Below, piece by piece: positions 56,743 to 64,000 of a stretch of DNA of 64,000 nucleotides. Source of the DNA: Morganella psychrotolerans. GTDB lineage: Bacteria; Pseudomonadota; Gammaproteobacteria; Enterobacterales; Enterobacteriaceae. The notes under the pieces are model-generated. The model had not been told where the DNA came from. It did not search any database and worked only from the letters and a program-made list of their open reading frames with translations. The stretch covers positions 310,001 to 374,000 of the forward strand of contig NZ_LZEW01000012.1 of NCBI RefSeq assembly GCF_001676155.1, given 5' to 3'. A program made the position numbers and the translations under genes. Numbering within the stretch: position 1 is the stretch's first letter; every line of letters begins with the position of its first letter.

Positions 56743-58033
56743 TGTGGTGATAGCAGGCAGCGGGCTGGCAGGATTGACCTGTGGTGTAAAACTGGCGGAA
56801 AGCGGACTGAGCTGCGCCATTATCAGTGCCGGACAAAGCGCGCTGCATTTCTCCTCCGCCTCGCTGGATTTGCTCTCGGCGTTGCCGGACGGGCAGCCGG
56901 TCACAGAGCCTTTTTCTGCACTGGCAGAGCTGGCGCGCCAGGCACCGTCTCATCCTTACAGTGTTATGGGTGAATGCGGGGTCCGCCGGGCAATAAGTCA
57001 GGCGATGACGCTGTTGCAACAGGATGAACTGCAATTACAGGGGCGGGCAGAGAAAAATCACTGGCGCTTAACGCCGATGGGGCAATGGCGCATGAGCTGG
57101 CTCAGCCCTGCGGTCGTGCCTGTTTTACAGGAAAAAAACAGCGCAGAACTGCCGCCGCTTGCCATTGTCGGGATCACCGGGTTTCTTGATTTTCAGGCAG
57201 AAATGACGGCGGCGGCACTCACCCGTTCAGGGTATCCGGCGCAGGCTTATACGATTCATCTGCCGTGCCTGGATAAGCTGCGTAATAATCCGAGTGAATT
57301 CCGCTCTGTTAATATTGCCCGCCTGCTGGATATCCCGCAGAACCGGCAGGAACTGGCAGACGAACTGAAACAGTGCGCGATTGCAGAGCAGGCGTTGGTG
57401 TTACCTGCCTGTTTTGGTCTGGATGACCGGGATGCGGTGGTATTTCTGCAACAACAACTCGGTAAAACCGTGTATCAATTGCCGACACTGCCGCCCTCTC
57501 TGTTAGGTATCCGTCTGCATCAGGCGTTGCTGAACCGTTTTCGCCGCGCCGGTGGTTTTGTTATGCCCGGCGATACCGTGATTGCCGCCCGCCGCGAAGG
57601 CTCGCGTATCACACAGTTATTCAGCCGCAATCACGGCGATATTCCGTTACAGGCGGATCAGTTTGTCCTGGCATCCGGCAGTTTCTTCAGTAATGGATTG
57701 GCGAGTGATATTGACCATATCTATGAACCGCTGCTCAATCTGCGCTTAACGCAAACATTGCCGCGCAATGCATGGACATCAGCAGATCTGTTCGCGCGTC
57801 AGCGCTATATGGAAGCGGGGGTGGCGGTAAATGCACATCTGCACCCGGCCGATGATAACGGCGCAATTACCAATCTTTATGCGATCGGTGCGGTACTGGG
57901 GGGTTATAACCCGTTACAGGAAGGGTGCGGTGCCGGAGTATCACTGGCAACAGCTATGTATGCCGCAGAGCAGATCCTGACGCAGGCGGCGGCGGACAAA
58001 AAAGTGATGCATGAAACGGAGGTGAATGCATGA
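56732..58033 (+). CDS. glpB: Anaerobic glycerol-3-phosphate dehydrogenase subunit B
   Basis: 433 aa from the ATG at 56732, which overlaps the glpA end by 11 bases as in E. coli (419 aa). A dinucleotide-binding start VVIAGSGLAGLTCGVKLAES supports it; the longer open frame only adds out-of-register glpA sequence. The C-terminal AIGAVLGGYNPLQEGCGAGVSLATA is conserved. Flavin-linked partner of GlpA. Contains an intact A7 tract (57132-57138). Confidence 0.95.
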   Translation: MKYDVVIAGSGLAGLTCGVKLAESGLSCAIISAGQSALHFSSASLDLLSALPDGQPVTEPFSALAELARQAPSHPYSVMGECGVRRAISQAMTLLQQDELQLQGRAEKNHWRLTPMGQWRMSWLSPAVVPVLQEKNSAELPPLAIVGITGFLDFQAEMTAAALTRSGYPAQAYTIHLPCLDKLRNNPSEFRSVNIARLLDIPQNRQELADELKQCAIAEQALVLPACFGLDDRDAVVFLQQQLGKTVYQLPTLPPSLLGIRLHQALLNRFRRAGGFVMPGDTVIAARREGSRITQLFSRNHGDIPLQADQFVLASGSFFSNGLASDIDHIYEPLLNLRLTQTLPRNAWTSADLFARQRYMEAGVAVNAHLHPADDNGAITNLYAIGAVLGGYNPLQEGCGAGVSLATAMYAAEQILTQAAADKKVMHETEVNA

Positions 58034-59226
58034 GCGCGGGACAAACACTGTTTGAAAACTGCATAAAATGCACGGTGTGTACAACTTATTGTCCGGTGGC
58101 AAAAGTTAATCCGGACTATCCGGGACCAAAACAGGCCGGTCCTGACGGGGAGCGGTTGCGCCTGAAAGACTCGATGCTGTATGACGATGCGCTGACACTC
58201 TGTACTAACTGCAAACGCTGTGAAGTGGCGTGTCCGTCAGATGTAAAAATCGGCGATATTATTGCGCGCGCAAAACTGAAGTATCATCCGTCACGTCCGA
58301 AAATCCGTGATGCGATTTTAAGTCACACGGATCTGATGGGATCGCTCTCTTCGCCGTTTGCACCGGTTGTAAATACGATCACCGGGCTGAAACCGGTGCG
58401 TAAATTGCTGGATGCGGCGCTGAAAATCGACCACCGCCGTGAACTGCCGAAATACTCGTTCGGGACATTCCGCCGCTGGTACAAAAAACAGCAGGCGGTA
58501 CAGGATAAATTCAGCGAGCAGGTCGCGTATTTTCATGGTTGCTATGTGAATTATAACCATCCGCAGCTTGGTAAAGATATGATCCGCGTCTTTAACAGCA
58601 TGGGGATCGGCGTGCAGTTGCTTGAGCGGGAAAAATGCTGCGGTGTGGCACTGATCGCCAATGGCTTTGAAAAACAGGCAAAAAAACAGGCAGCAGTAAA
58701 TGTGGAATCACTCACTAAAGCCATTGTTGAACAAAATATGCCGGTTATTGCGACGTCATCGACCTGTGCATTCACACTGCGGGATGAATATCCGCATATT
58801 CTGGATGTGGATACCGCACCGCTGCGCGATAACATTGAACTGGTGACGCGTTACCTTTACCGGCTGATGCAGGAAGGGCGTAAGCCTGCGCTGCGTCATA
58901 CGCCGCTGAGAGTGGGGTATCACACACCGTGTCACATGGAAAAAATGGGCTGGACGGCGTATTCCCTCGAGCTTATCCGCTCAATTCCCGGCGTTGAGCT
59001 GATTGTGCTGGATTCACAATGTTGTGGTATTGCAGGGACTTACGGTTTCAAAAAAGAAAATTACGAAACCTCGCAGGCCATTGGCTCACCACTTTTCCGC
59101 CAGATAGAAGAGTGCGGCATTGATCTGGTGATCAGTGACTGTGAAACCTGCAAATGGCAGATTGAAATGTCTACCAGCAAAAAATGTGAGCATCCGATCT
59201 CCCTGCTGGCGCGGGCATTGGCATAA
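58030..59226 (+). CDS. glpC: Anaerobic glycerol-3-phosphate dehydrogenase subunit C
   Basis: 398 aa (E. coli 396). Two ferredoxin motifs CIKCTVCTTYCP and CTNCKRCEVACP, then two CCG domains (REKCCGVALIANG, SQCCGIAGTYG) that bind a further cluster. Peripheral membrane-linked electron carrier to menaquinone. Overlaps glpB by 4 bases (ATGA). Contains an intact A7 tract near 58680. Confidence 0.96.
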   Translation: MSAGQTLFENCIKCTVCTTYCPVAKVNPDYPGPKQAGPDGERLRLKDSMLYDDALTLCTNCKRCEVACPSDVKIGDIIARAKLKYHPSRPKIRDAILSHTDLMGSLSSPFAPVVNTITGLKPVRKLLDAALKIDHRRELPKYSFGTFRRWYKKQQAVQDKFSEQVAYFHGCYVNYNHPQLGKDMIRVFNSMGIGVQLLEREKCCGVALIANGFEKQAKKQAAVNVESLTKAIVEQNMPVIATSSTCAFTLRDEYPHILDVDTAPLRDNIELVTRYLYRLMQEGRKPALRHTPLRVGYHTPCHMEKMGWTAYSLELIRSIPGVELIVLDSQCCGIAGTYGFKKENYETSQAIGSPLFRQIEECGIDLVISDCETCKWQIEMSTSKKCEHPISLLARALA

Positions 59227-59241
59227 ATATCAGATAACACG

Positions 59242-59266
59242 AACCGGCTGCGGCCGGTTTTTTTAC
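59242..59266 (+). terminator. Terminator of glpABC
   Basis: AACCGGC-TGC-GGCCGGTT stem then TTTTT. About 40 bases on, GAAGTATGACGGGTATA (59307-59323) matches a canonical ERIC terminus, possibly a residual fragment. Confidence 0.85.
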
Positions 59267-59409
59267 AGCTGAGCTATAGGGTCTGTAGTCAACGACCAGG
59301 CATTCTGAAGTATGACGGGTATAAACCGCATTTTCTATTCATATTACTCTCTTTTTCGGTGTTAGCATCCCGGTAACTTTTTAAAAATCATAAAGATACC
59401 GAGAGTAAT

Positions 59410-60108
59410 ATGCATCGCGCAGCAAAGAATACCGTTACAAAAAGTACAATCACAAAGAATACAGTCACAAAATCCATCATAACAGCGGCAGCACTCTTTC
59501 TGTTGGCGGCATGTTCAAGCCGTTTGCCGGATACGACGGAGCAATCAGGTTTTCTTAGTGACTATCAGCGTTTGAATGAAGAAGATACGGTGTCCGGCAA
59601 TAAAATAAAGGCATGGACATCAACTGAGTTCAGTACAGACAAGCCGGAAACAAAACTTATTTTTACCCCGGTTTCTTTCAGACCGCTGAATAAAAATAAT
59701 CAGATGGGCAAACAGTTTATGGCGGTGTTGCTCAACTACACTAATCAGCAGATCAAACGGGAACTGGCGAAACATTATACATTGACGGAAACTACCGCTC
59801 CCGGAGTGCTGCATTTCAGCGGGGTGATTACCTCGGTTAGTCTGACAAATAAAGAGATGAAGCCGTATGAAGTGCTGCCGGTAATGCTGATTATTGCCGG
59901 AACGCAGCTTGTGGTCGGTAACCGGGATGCGGATACCAATCTCTTTTTTGAATGGAAAATTACAGATTCAGTCACGAAAACAGCTCATCTTGAGGCGATC
60001 AGGAAGAATAACGGGGTTCAGCTGAGTAACAAACAGCAACAGATAACCCTGGAAGATTTAAAAGAGGCAGTGGATATCATTGCGGCAGAGATCCTGCCTG
60101 CCGCATAG
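59410..60108 (+). CDS. DUF3313-like lipoprotein
   Basis: 232 aa. A long n-region precedes a lipoprotein signal with lipobox LLAAC (Cys about 35). The mature part resembles DUF3313 proteins (SGFLSDYQRL near the N-terminus of the mature protein, TLEDLKEAVDIIAAEIL at the end). Function unknown. The n-region is made of two 10-residue repeats, K-N-T-V-T-K-S-(T/I)-I-T, coded by a 30-bp tandem duplication at 59425-59484, so the signal peptide is unusually long and basic. Confidence 0.75.
   Translation: MHRAAKNTVTKSTITKNTVTKSIITAAALFLLAACSSRLPDTTEQSGFLSDYQRLNEEDTVSGNKIKAWTSTEFSTDKPETKLIFTPVSFRPLNKNNQMGKQFMAVLLNYTNQQIKRELAKHYTLTETTAPGVLHFSGVITSVSLTNKEMKPYEVLPVMLIIAGTQLVVGNRDADTNLFFEWKITDSVTKTAHLEAIRKNNGVQLSNKQQQITLEDLKEAVDIIAAEILPAA
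59425..59484 (+). repeat. 30-bp tandem duplication in a lipoprotein signal peptide
   Basis: Two in-frame copies beginning AAGAATACCGTTACAAAAAG and AAGAATACAGTCACAAAATC, about 75% identical, coding residues 6-15 and 16-25. Confidence 0.75.
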
Positions 60109-60129
60109 TATTCACACCGGCGGCTGATA

Positions 60130-60840
60130 TTACCGGCCGCCCGTTTCCATAATCAGACGCTGTGCTTCAGAGTGCAGCAGTTCCAGCCTGTACTGTAAAT
60201 CGGTCACTGTGCGTTTAAGCGAGTGGTACTCGCGGCGATCTTCGCGGGAAGTTTCACTGTCATCACTGTAGCGCAGTTTATTTTCCAGCTGAGACAGTTC
60301 GTATTTCGCATCGGACAGTTCGGATTTCTGATCTGCAATTATCCGGCCCTTGGTAAAAAAGATCAGCATATTCTGCCGCTGACGCTCTGAGAGCAGCGGC
60401 GAACAGGTTTCCATCATATTATTAAACGCATATTCAGGCCCGACATACAGCGCCGTTTTATAAACACAGTAACCGTCTTTCAGCCCCTGCTGATAACCGG
60501 CTTCCCACTGTTTTTGATTGAATTTCAGCTTGTAACGCTCACAATCACGCAGAGTTGAATTGTAGTATTGCGGGTTGCCGCCCCGCGTTCCGATATCATA
60601 TCCGGTTCCGCGCCAGTCTGCCTGATAGGACAGACAAACCTGTTTCTCTTTTTCGTGCAGAATCTGCACCTCTTTCATGCGTTCGGCTTCCCGCGCCTTT
60701 ATTTTGGCGATCCCCTCAGGAGTGGCATTATATTGCTCTGTATCAAAATTATCACTGGCATTACCAATCGCGCCGCAGGCAGTCAGCAGAAGCAGCGGAG
60801 AGAGCAGCAAAACACGCCGGGCAGTGGCAATTTTTATCAT
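60130..60840 (-). CDS. DUF2799 lipoprotein
   Basis: 236 aa from the ATG at 60840, which gives a standard signal (lipobox LLTAC). The mature part has the Cys/Trp/Gly pattern of DUF2799 (QKQWEAGYQQGLKDGYC, CVYKTALYVG) and a C-terminal coiled coil (LSDAKYELSQLENKLR, TVTDLQYRLELLHSEAQ). Probably periplasmic face of the outer membrane. First-listed of three lipoprotein genes on this strand with gaps of under 50 bases, likely one operon with the gene at 61538 transcribed first. Confidence 0.75.
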   Translation of the reverse strand: MIKIATARRVLLLSPLLLLTACGAIGNASDNFDTEQYNATPEGIAKIKAREAERMKEVQILHEKEKQVCLSYQADWRGTGYDIGTRGGNPQYYNSTLRDCERYKLKFNQKQWEAGYQQGLKDGYCVYKTALYVGPEYAFNNMMETCSPLLSERQRQNMLIFFTKGRIIADQKSELSDAKYELSQLENKLRYSDDSETSREDRREYHSLKRTVTDLQYRLELLHSEAQRLIMETGGR

Positions 60841-60883
60841 CAGGTTATCCGTTATATTTCTGATCAATCCGTTATATTCCGGG

Positions 60884-61522
60884 TCAATTATATTTCACGA
60901 TGGCAGAGAGGTTCTGGCTGTCCAGGGCGCTCAGCTGGCTGCGGTACTGGCGCAGGGTTCGTTCAGAATCACGCTGTTCCTGCTTCAGGCGACGCAGCAG
61001 ATAGCGGGCTTCGCGGGCATCCTCTTTATCTTTCATTCTGTCTTTACGCTCATCCAGATCCCTGATGGTGCTCTCCAGATTGTCATACTCTTTTGCCAGC
61101 TCTTTTATCTGATAGTTGAGATCTTTCCAGTGCAGTCCCATTGTCCATGCTGCATTGAGCTGAGATATCCGCGTGCCTTTTGCATGACAGAGGGTGGTTT
61201 CATACGTGTAATTTTGTTTACCGGTTTTATAAGCCTGTAATGGTGTGCAGTATTGAACCATCCCGCTTTTGTGTCCGCTGTCCCACTGTTTCTGATCAAC
61301 AACAAAATCGTGTTTTTCACACATTTCCCGGTATTGCGCCAGACCAGATGCGCTTTCCACACCCGCCAGTGCGTAATCCTGCCCGAGCGTCAGTGACCCC
61401 TTCTTACAGGTTTCCCGCTCATCTGCGGCCTGTCTTGAGGCTTGCATGGCATGCCATTCTTCATCGGACATACAACCACTCAGCAGGGGGAGCAGCGAGA
61501 GCAGCAAAAAATATTTTTTCAT
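60884..61522 (-). CDS. DUF2799-like lipoprotein, paralogue of the 60130 gene
   Basis: 212 aa, lipobox LLSGC (Cys17). Shares QKQWDSGHKSGMVQYC and a C-terminal coiled coil (KEYDNLESTIRDLDERKDRM) with the neighbour, so the pair arose by duplication. AGGTTAC lies before the ATG. Function unknown. Confidence 0.75.
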   Translation of the reverse strand: MKKYFLLLSLLPLLSGCMSDEEWHAMQASRQAADERETCKKGSLTLGQDYALAGVESASGLAQYREMCEKHDFVVDQKQWDSGHKSGMVQYCTPLQAYKTGKQNYTYETTLCHAKGTRISQLNAAWTMGLHWKDLNYQIKELAKEYDNLESTIRDLDERKDRMKDKEDAREARYLLRRLKQEQRDSERTLRQYRSQLSALDSQNLSAIVKYN

Positions 61523-61537
61523 CAGTAACCTGTTCTT

Positions 61538-62278
61538 TTAGTGCCAGATAGTGAAAGGAAGTGCCAGATACTGACCAAATGTCAGCAGGCCGTCCGCAAC
61601 GGTTGCCAGCGGAGAAAGGGCTTTCGCTTTGCGGTTTTGAGACTCCAGTGTGGCTTTGTCTTTGGCTGTGACGGTATCAATCAGATACGGAAACGGGCGC
61701 GGCAGTTTTGTTTTTATTGCCCGCTTTGATTCAGGCGTGGTGGTAAACATTTGCGCGCGGCTGTCACCCAACGGGAAATAAAAACATGGCTCTTTCAGGA
61801 AAAGAGTAAAATAAATCCGGCTTGATTCAAATGTTCTTTTGTATTCATCAATTTGTGACTGCGGAACTGTGTTGTTAAAACACATAATTAAGGTGAGATC
61901 ACTTAATTCAGGCTTTTCCAGCGGAATGCCGTTTTTATCAACCAGTTTGTAATTCCAGCCCCCCCAGCCCTTTTCATCGCGATACCGCACACGGATATTA
62001 TCGCGGATAGCCGGGGTATCAATGATGAACTGTACTTTCTTTGCAACCGGCGCAATATAGGAATATTTCTCCCCGACTATCAGAAACTCTTTTTTCTTAG
62101 GATCATAGGAGAAACCAATAAAGTTATCTTCGCTCCGGGTGGAGATGGTCGGGTTAAAGGCATCGGTAGAACTAAGGACTTTAGAACTGACAATAGTGCG
62201 GTCGATGGGGTCGTAACTGCCGCAACCGGCAAGAAGGGTGGCGGATAATCCAACAATAAGCCAAGGTATTATTCGCAT
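61538..62278 (-). CDS. Lipoprotein of unknown function
   Basis: 246 aa, lipobox LLAGC (Cys19). Mature part mostly beta (VGEKYSYIAPVAKKVQFII, YRDEKGWGGWNYKLVDKNG) with a hydrophobic end (PLATVADGLLTFGQYLALPFTIW). No family recognised. First gene of the reverse-strand lipoprotein operon. Confidence 0.7.
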   Translation of the reverse strand: MRIIPWLIVGLSATLLAGCGSYDPIDRTIVSSKVLSSTDAFNPTISTRSEDNFIGFSYDPKKKEFLIVGEKYSYIAPVAKKVQFIIDTPAIRDNIRVRYRDEKGWGGWNYKLVDKNGIPLEKPELSDLTLIMCFNNTVPQSQIDEYKRTFESSRIYFTLFLKEPCFYFPLGDSRAQMFTTTPESKRAIKTKLPRPFPYLIDTVTAKDKATLESQNRKAKALSPLATVADGLLTFGQYLALPFTIWH

Positions 62279-62440
62279 GAGTAAAATTCCGTTTCAGAAA
62301 TAATAAGGTCAGTGACCGAACATCAGATAAGGGAAGAGTAACTAATTTCACAGCGGATAAAATCAGGATTAATCCTTAATGTAATAAATCTTGGAAATTA
62401 TCTGTGTTTTTGGGGGGGAGGTGGACAAGGATAATTGATA

Positions 62441-62635
62441 ATGCGAGGAAGATACTTGGATAAATTCATCGAGTATAAATTACAACTTATGCTGGTTGAA
62501 CGATTTGATAAATCGCCTATTTCATCTAAGGTATTGCATTTTAGATTAAAAGAAAAAGGTATCGTTAAAGGTGGGTTAAGTACCCTTAGTACTTCAAGCT
62601 GTCGTAGCCTTATTTTTGCTTACGTAGACCAATAA
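62441..62635 (+). CDS. Small hypothetical protein, possibly truncated
   Basis: 64 aa, basic (MRGRYLDKFIEYKLQLMLVE), no signal or TM. After the TAA the frame continues open as LSPLNLKNK to a second stop at about 62663, so a longer form ending there may have been cut by a nonsense change of one CAA codon. No family recognised. It is convergent to the OLD-type gene and may be part of the same accessory segment. Confidence 0.4.
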   Translation: MRGRYLDKFIEYKLQLMLVERFDKSPISSKVLHFRLKEKGIVKGGLSTLSTSSCRSLIFAYVDQ

Positions 62636-62932
62636 TTATCTCCATTAAATTTAAAAAACAAGTAAAATAGCAGTTTGTTAATCTCAAAAATCACCAAGAA
62701 TTATTAGGTAGGGGGTAATTATAACTGGAAAATGAAAAAATTCGTCATCAGCTAATTGAAAATGTAATATCTTTGATTGAGATTGTTAATTCATTGAAAA
62801 TTAATGCAATTTTACTAGTGAAAAGTCTTTTTTCTTCCCACATTATGCGGGAATTAATAAACTCGTCATAAATGAATAATTGCCACCACTCTATTGTGAT
62901 GGCAAATACTATCTTAAGATATTTACCTTATA
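62636..62932. other. AT-rich gap before the OLD-type gene
   Basis: No gene is firmly supported. A frame of about 48 codons on the plus strand (from a CTG near 62726 to a TAA near 62872, reading ENEKIRHQLIENVISLIEIV) has GGGGG upstream but no ATG start. It could be a remnant. Confidence 0.35.
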
Positions 62933-64000
62933 TTAAATCCAATTAATAAAGCCTTCAATATCATCAGAGTTTTCTACAATCATTTTCCAGTCATCATGTT
63001 TAGAGTCATCTAGTTTAGATTTAAAGTCAAACCATTCTGATTCGTTTTTTTTCATCAAAACCAAAAACATCTTCTATAGCACCATGAGACCATATATATA
63101 TGTTATCATCTTTAAGTTTTTTCTTTATATTAGAAATTGGAATTATTGCATCAGGATGTTTAGCTAAACATGAAAAAGCATATGCAGCTGTATTACCATT
63201 TTTTATATTAGAAGGAAAACCGGTAGTCTTATCTATTTTTATTTCATCAGGTTTTTCATTTTGCATTTTGATAAATGTCGCCTTTATATCCATTATGTCA
63301 GGACATTCCTTTTCGATATAACCATGTGCGATTGCCGACGTAATATAATCAAGATCAGTAATTACGCGATGTGGAACATCAAGGCAATTTAATATTTCTT
63401 TGGTTCGCTTTATTGCAGTTTTTCCATCAATAGATAATAATGCTATTTTATTTGCGCCAAGACTATTACCTTTAATAACTCTATATATTGGGTCAATTAC
63501 TTTTAGTTCTGTTTTTCCTTCAACAATGATCACTTTTTCAGAAAAAAGTATTTGAGATGAATTTGTTAGACTGAATATTTTATCAAAGTGATGAGCTTCT
63601 TTTGTATCTTTCATTTTTTTCAGCAATAGCTTGTTTAAGTGTTTTTCTTGTCTCAGTACACCTTTCTTTAGATTTTCTGACTAGAACAGCTATATTTGCT
63701 TGTTTGGAAGTTATCATTAATCCGGAGTGAGTAGTGATAATTACTTGGTATCCATTTTTTTGATAAAATTATAAGAGCTTCTCTTAATAACTCTACTGCG
63801 GTAGGGTGTAAGTATAATTCTGGCTCATCAATCAGTAATAAAATATTAGGATTTTTCTTTGTAGATGAGTTGGATTTAATTTTAGCGAGGTATTGAATCA
63901 ACGCCATCTGAATTGTTCTTTGACTACCATGACCAAACATTGACATATCACGAATATCTTTTCCATGCTCAAAAACTTTTAAGGTTCCTGATTTAAATAT
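62933..64000 (-). pseudogene. OLD-family ATPase/TOPRIM nuclease (C-terminal part, three frameshifts, runs off the window)
   Basis: Minus-strand gene whose 5' part lies beyond the window. Visible: ABC-type signature FGHGSQRTIQMALIQ, Walker B ILLLIDEPELYLHP, H-loop VIITTHSG, then a TOPRIM domain (VIIVEGKTELKVIDP, TDLDY). This is the layout of OLD/GajA-type endonucleases, many of which are anti-phage. The frame is interrupted at T7 63755-63761, T7 63614-63620 and T8 63045-63052 (plus strand); dropping one base from each gives a continuous protein to the TAA at 62933. AT content is high relative to the core genes, which fits acquisition by transfer. Confidence 0.75.

Overview
The window looks like chromosome of a Morganellaceae enterobacterium, most like Morganella. 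The support is: protein matches to E. coli K-12 orthologues that are close but clearly diverged; the local order dcuA-aspA-fxsA-groSL ... yjeI-epmB-efp ... frdDCBA, which follows the E. coli 94-min region next to tRNA-Phe but lacks ampC/blc/sugE; MR/P-type fimbrial genes with an MrpJ-like regulator; and many ERIC-type repeats. The species is inferred.

Layout. 0-3.2 kb: end of a fimbrial operon (minor subunit, two-domain tip adhesin), a FimB/MrpI-like recombinase and an MrpJ-like regulator. 3.2-4.8 kb: yjdM, ymjA, an IS3-type transposase scar and tRNA-Phe. 4.9-11.7 kb: yjdC, dcuA, aspA, fxsA, groES-groEL with a heat-shock promoter. 11.9-15.9 kb: an inserted catabolic block (RpiR-type regulator, PTS EIICB, fumarase/aspartase-superfamily lyase). 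16-19.3 kb: yjeI, then a PAAR-tipped secreted toxin whose 3' end and immunity gene are tandemly duplicated, bordered by ERIC repeats. 19.3-23 kb: epmB, efp and a frameshifted eptB. 23-34.5 kb: a ten-gene formate hydrogenlyase operon (hyfA to hyfJ plus hycI). 34.5-42.3 kb: a lipoprotein, ybdD-cstA, a type III secretion effector module (CesT-like chaperone, tyrosine phosphatase effector, EPIYA-like tyrosine-motif protein, divergent unknown gene) and eamA. 42.8-48.5 kb: selenocysteine fdhF, a short HyfR/FhlA activator, hydN, hypA, hypC. 48.7-51 kb: a double-glycine-leader bacteriocin candidate and an orphan scrB. 51-59.2 kb: frdDCBA and glpABC. 59.4-62.3 kb: four lipoproteins. 62.4-64 kb: a small ORF and an OLD-family ATPase/TOPRIM nuclease cut by the window edge.

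The metabolic genes fit together as anaerobic physiology. DcuA imports aspartate or fumarate, AspA makes fumarate, FrdABCD reduces it with electrons that GlpABC can supply from glycerol-3-phosphate, and FdhF-Hyf disposes of formate as H2 and CO2. Three sigma-54 promoters preceded by TTCGACA/TGTCGAA motifs tie hyf, fdhF and hydN-hypAC to the local HyfR.

The most interesting parts are the chaperone/phosphatase/EPIYA-like module, the small cationic Gly-rich peptide with a double-glycine leader, and the toxin-immunity tandem duplication. A caution applies to several accessory genes: they are broken only at homopolymers, nearly always by one extra base, while housekeeping genes with equal tracts are intact. 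Those breaks may be real contingency or decay mutations, or homopolymer miscalls.
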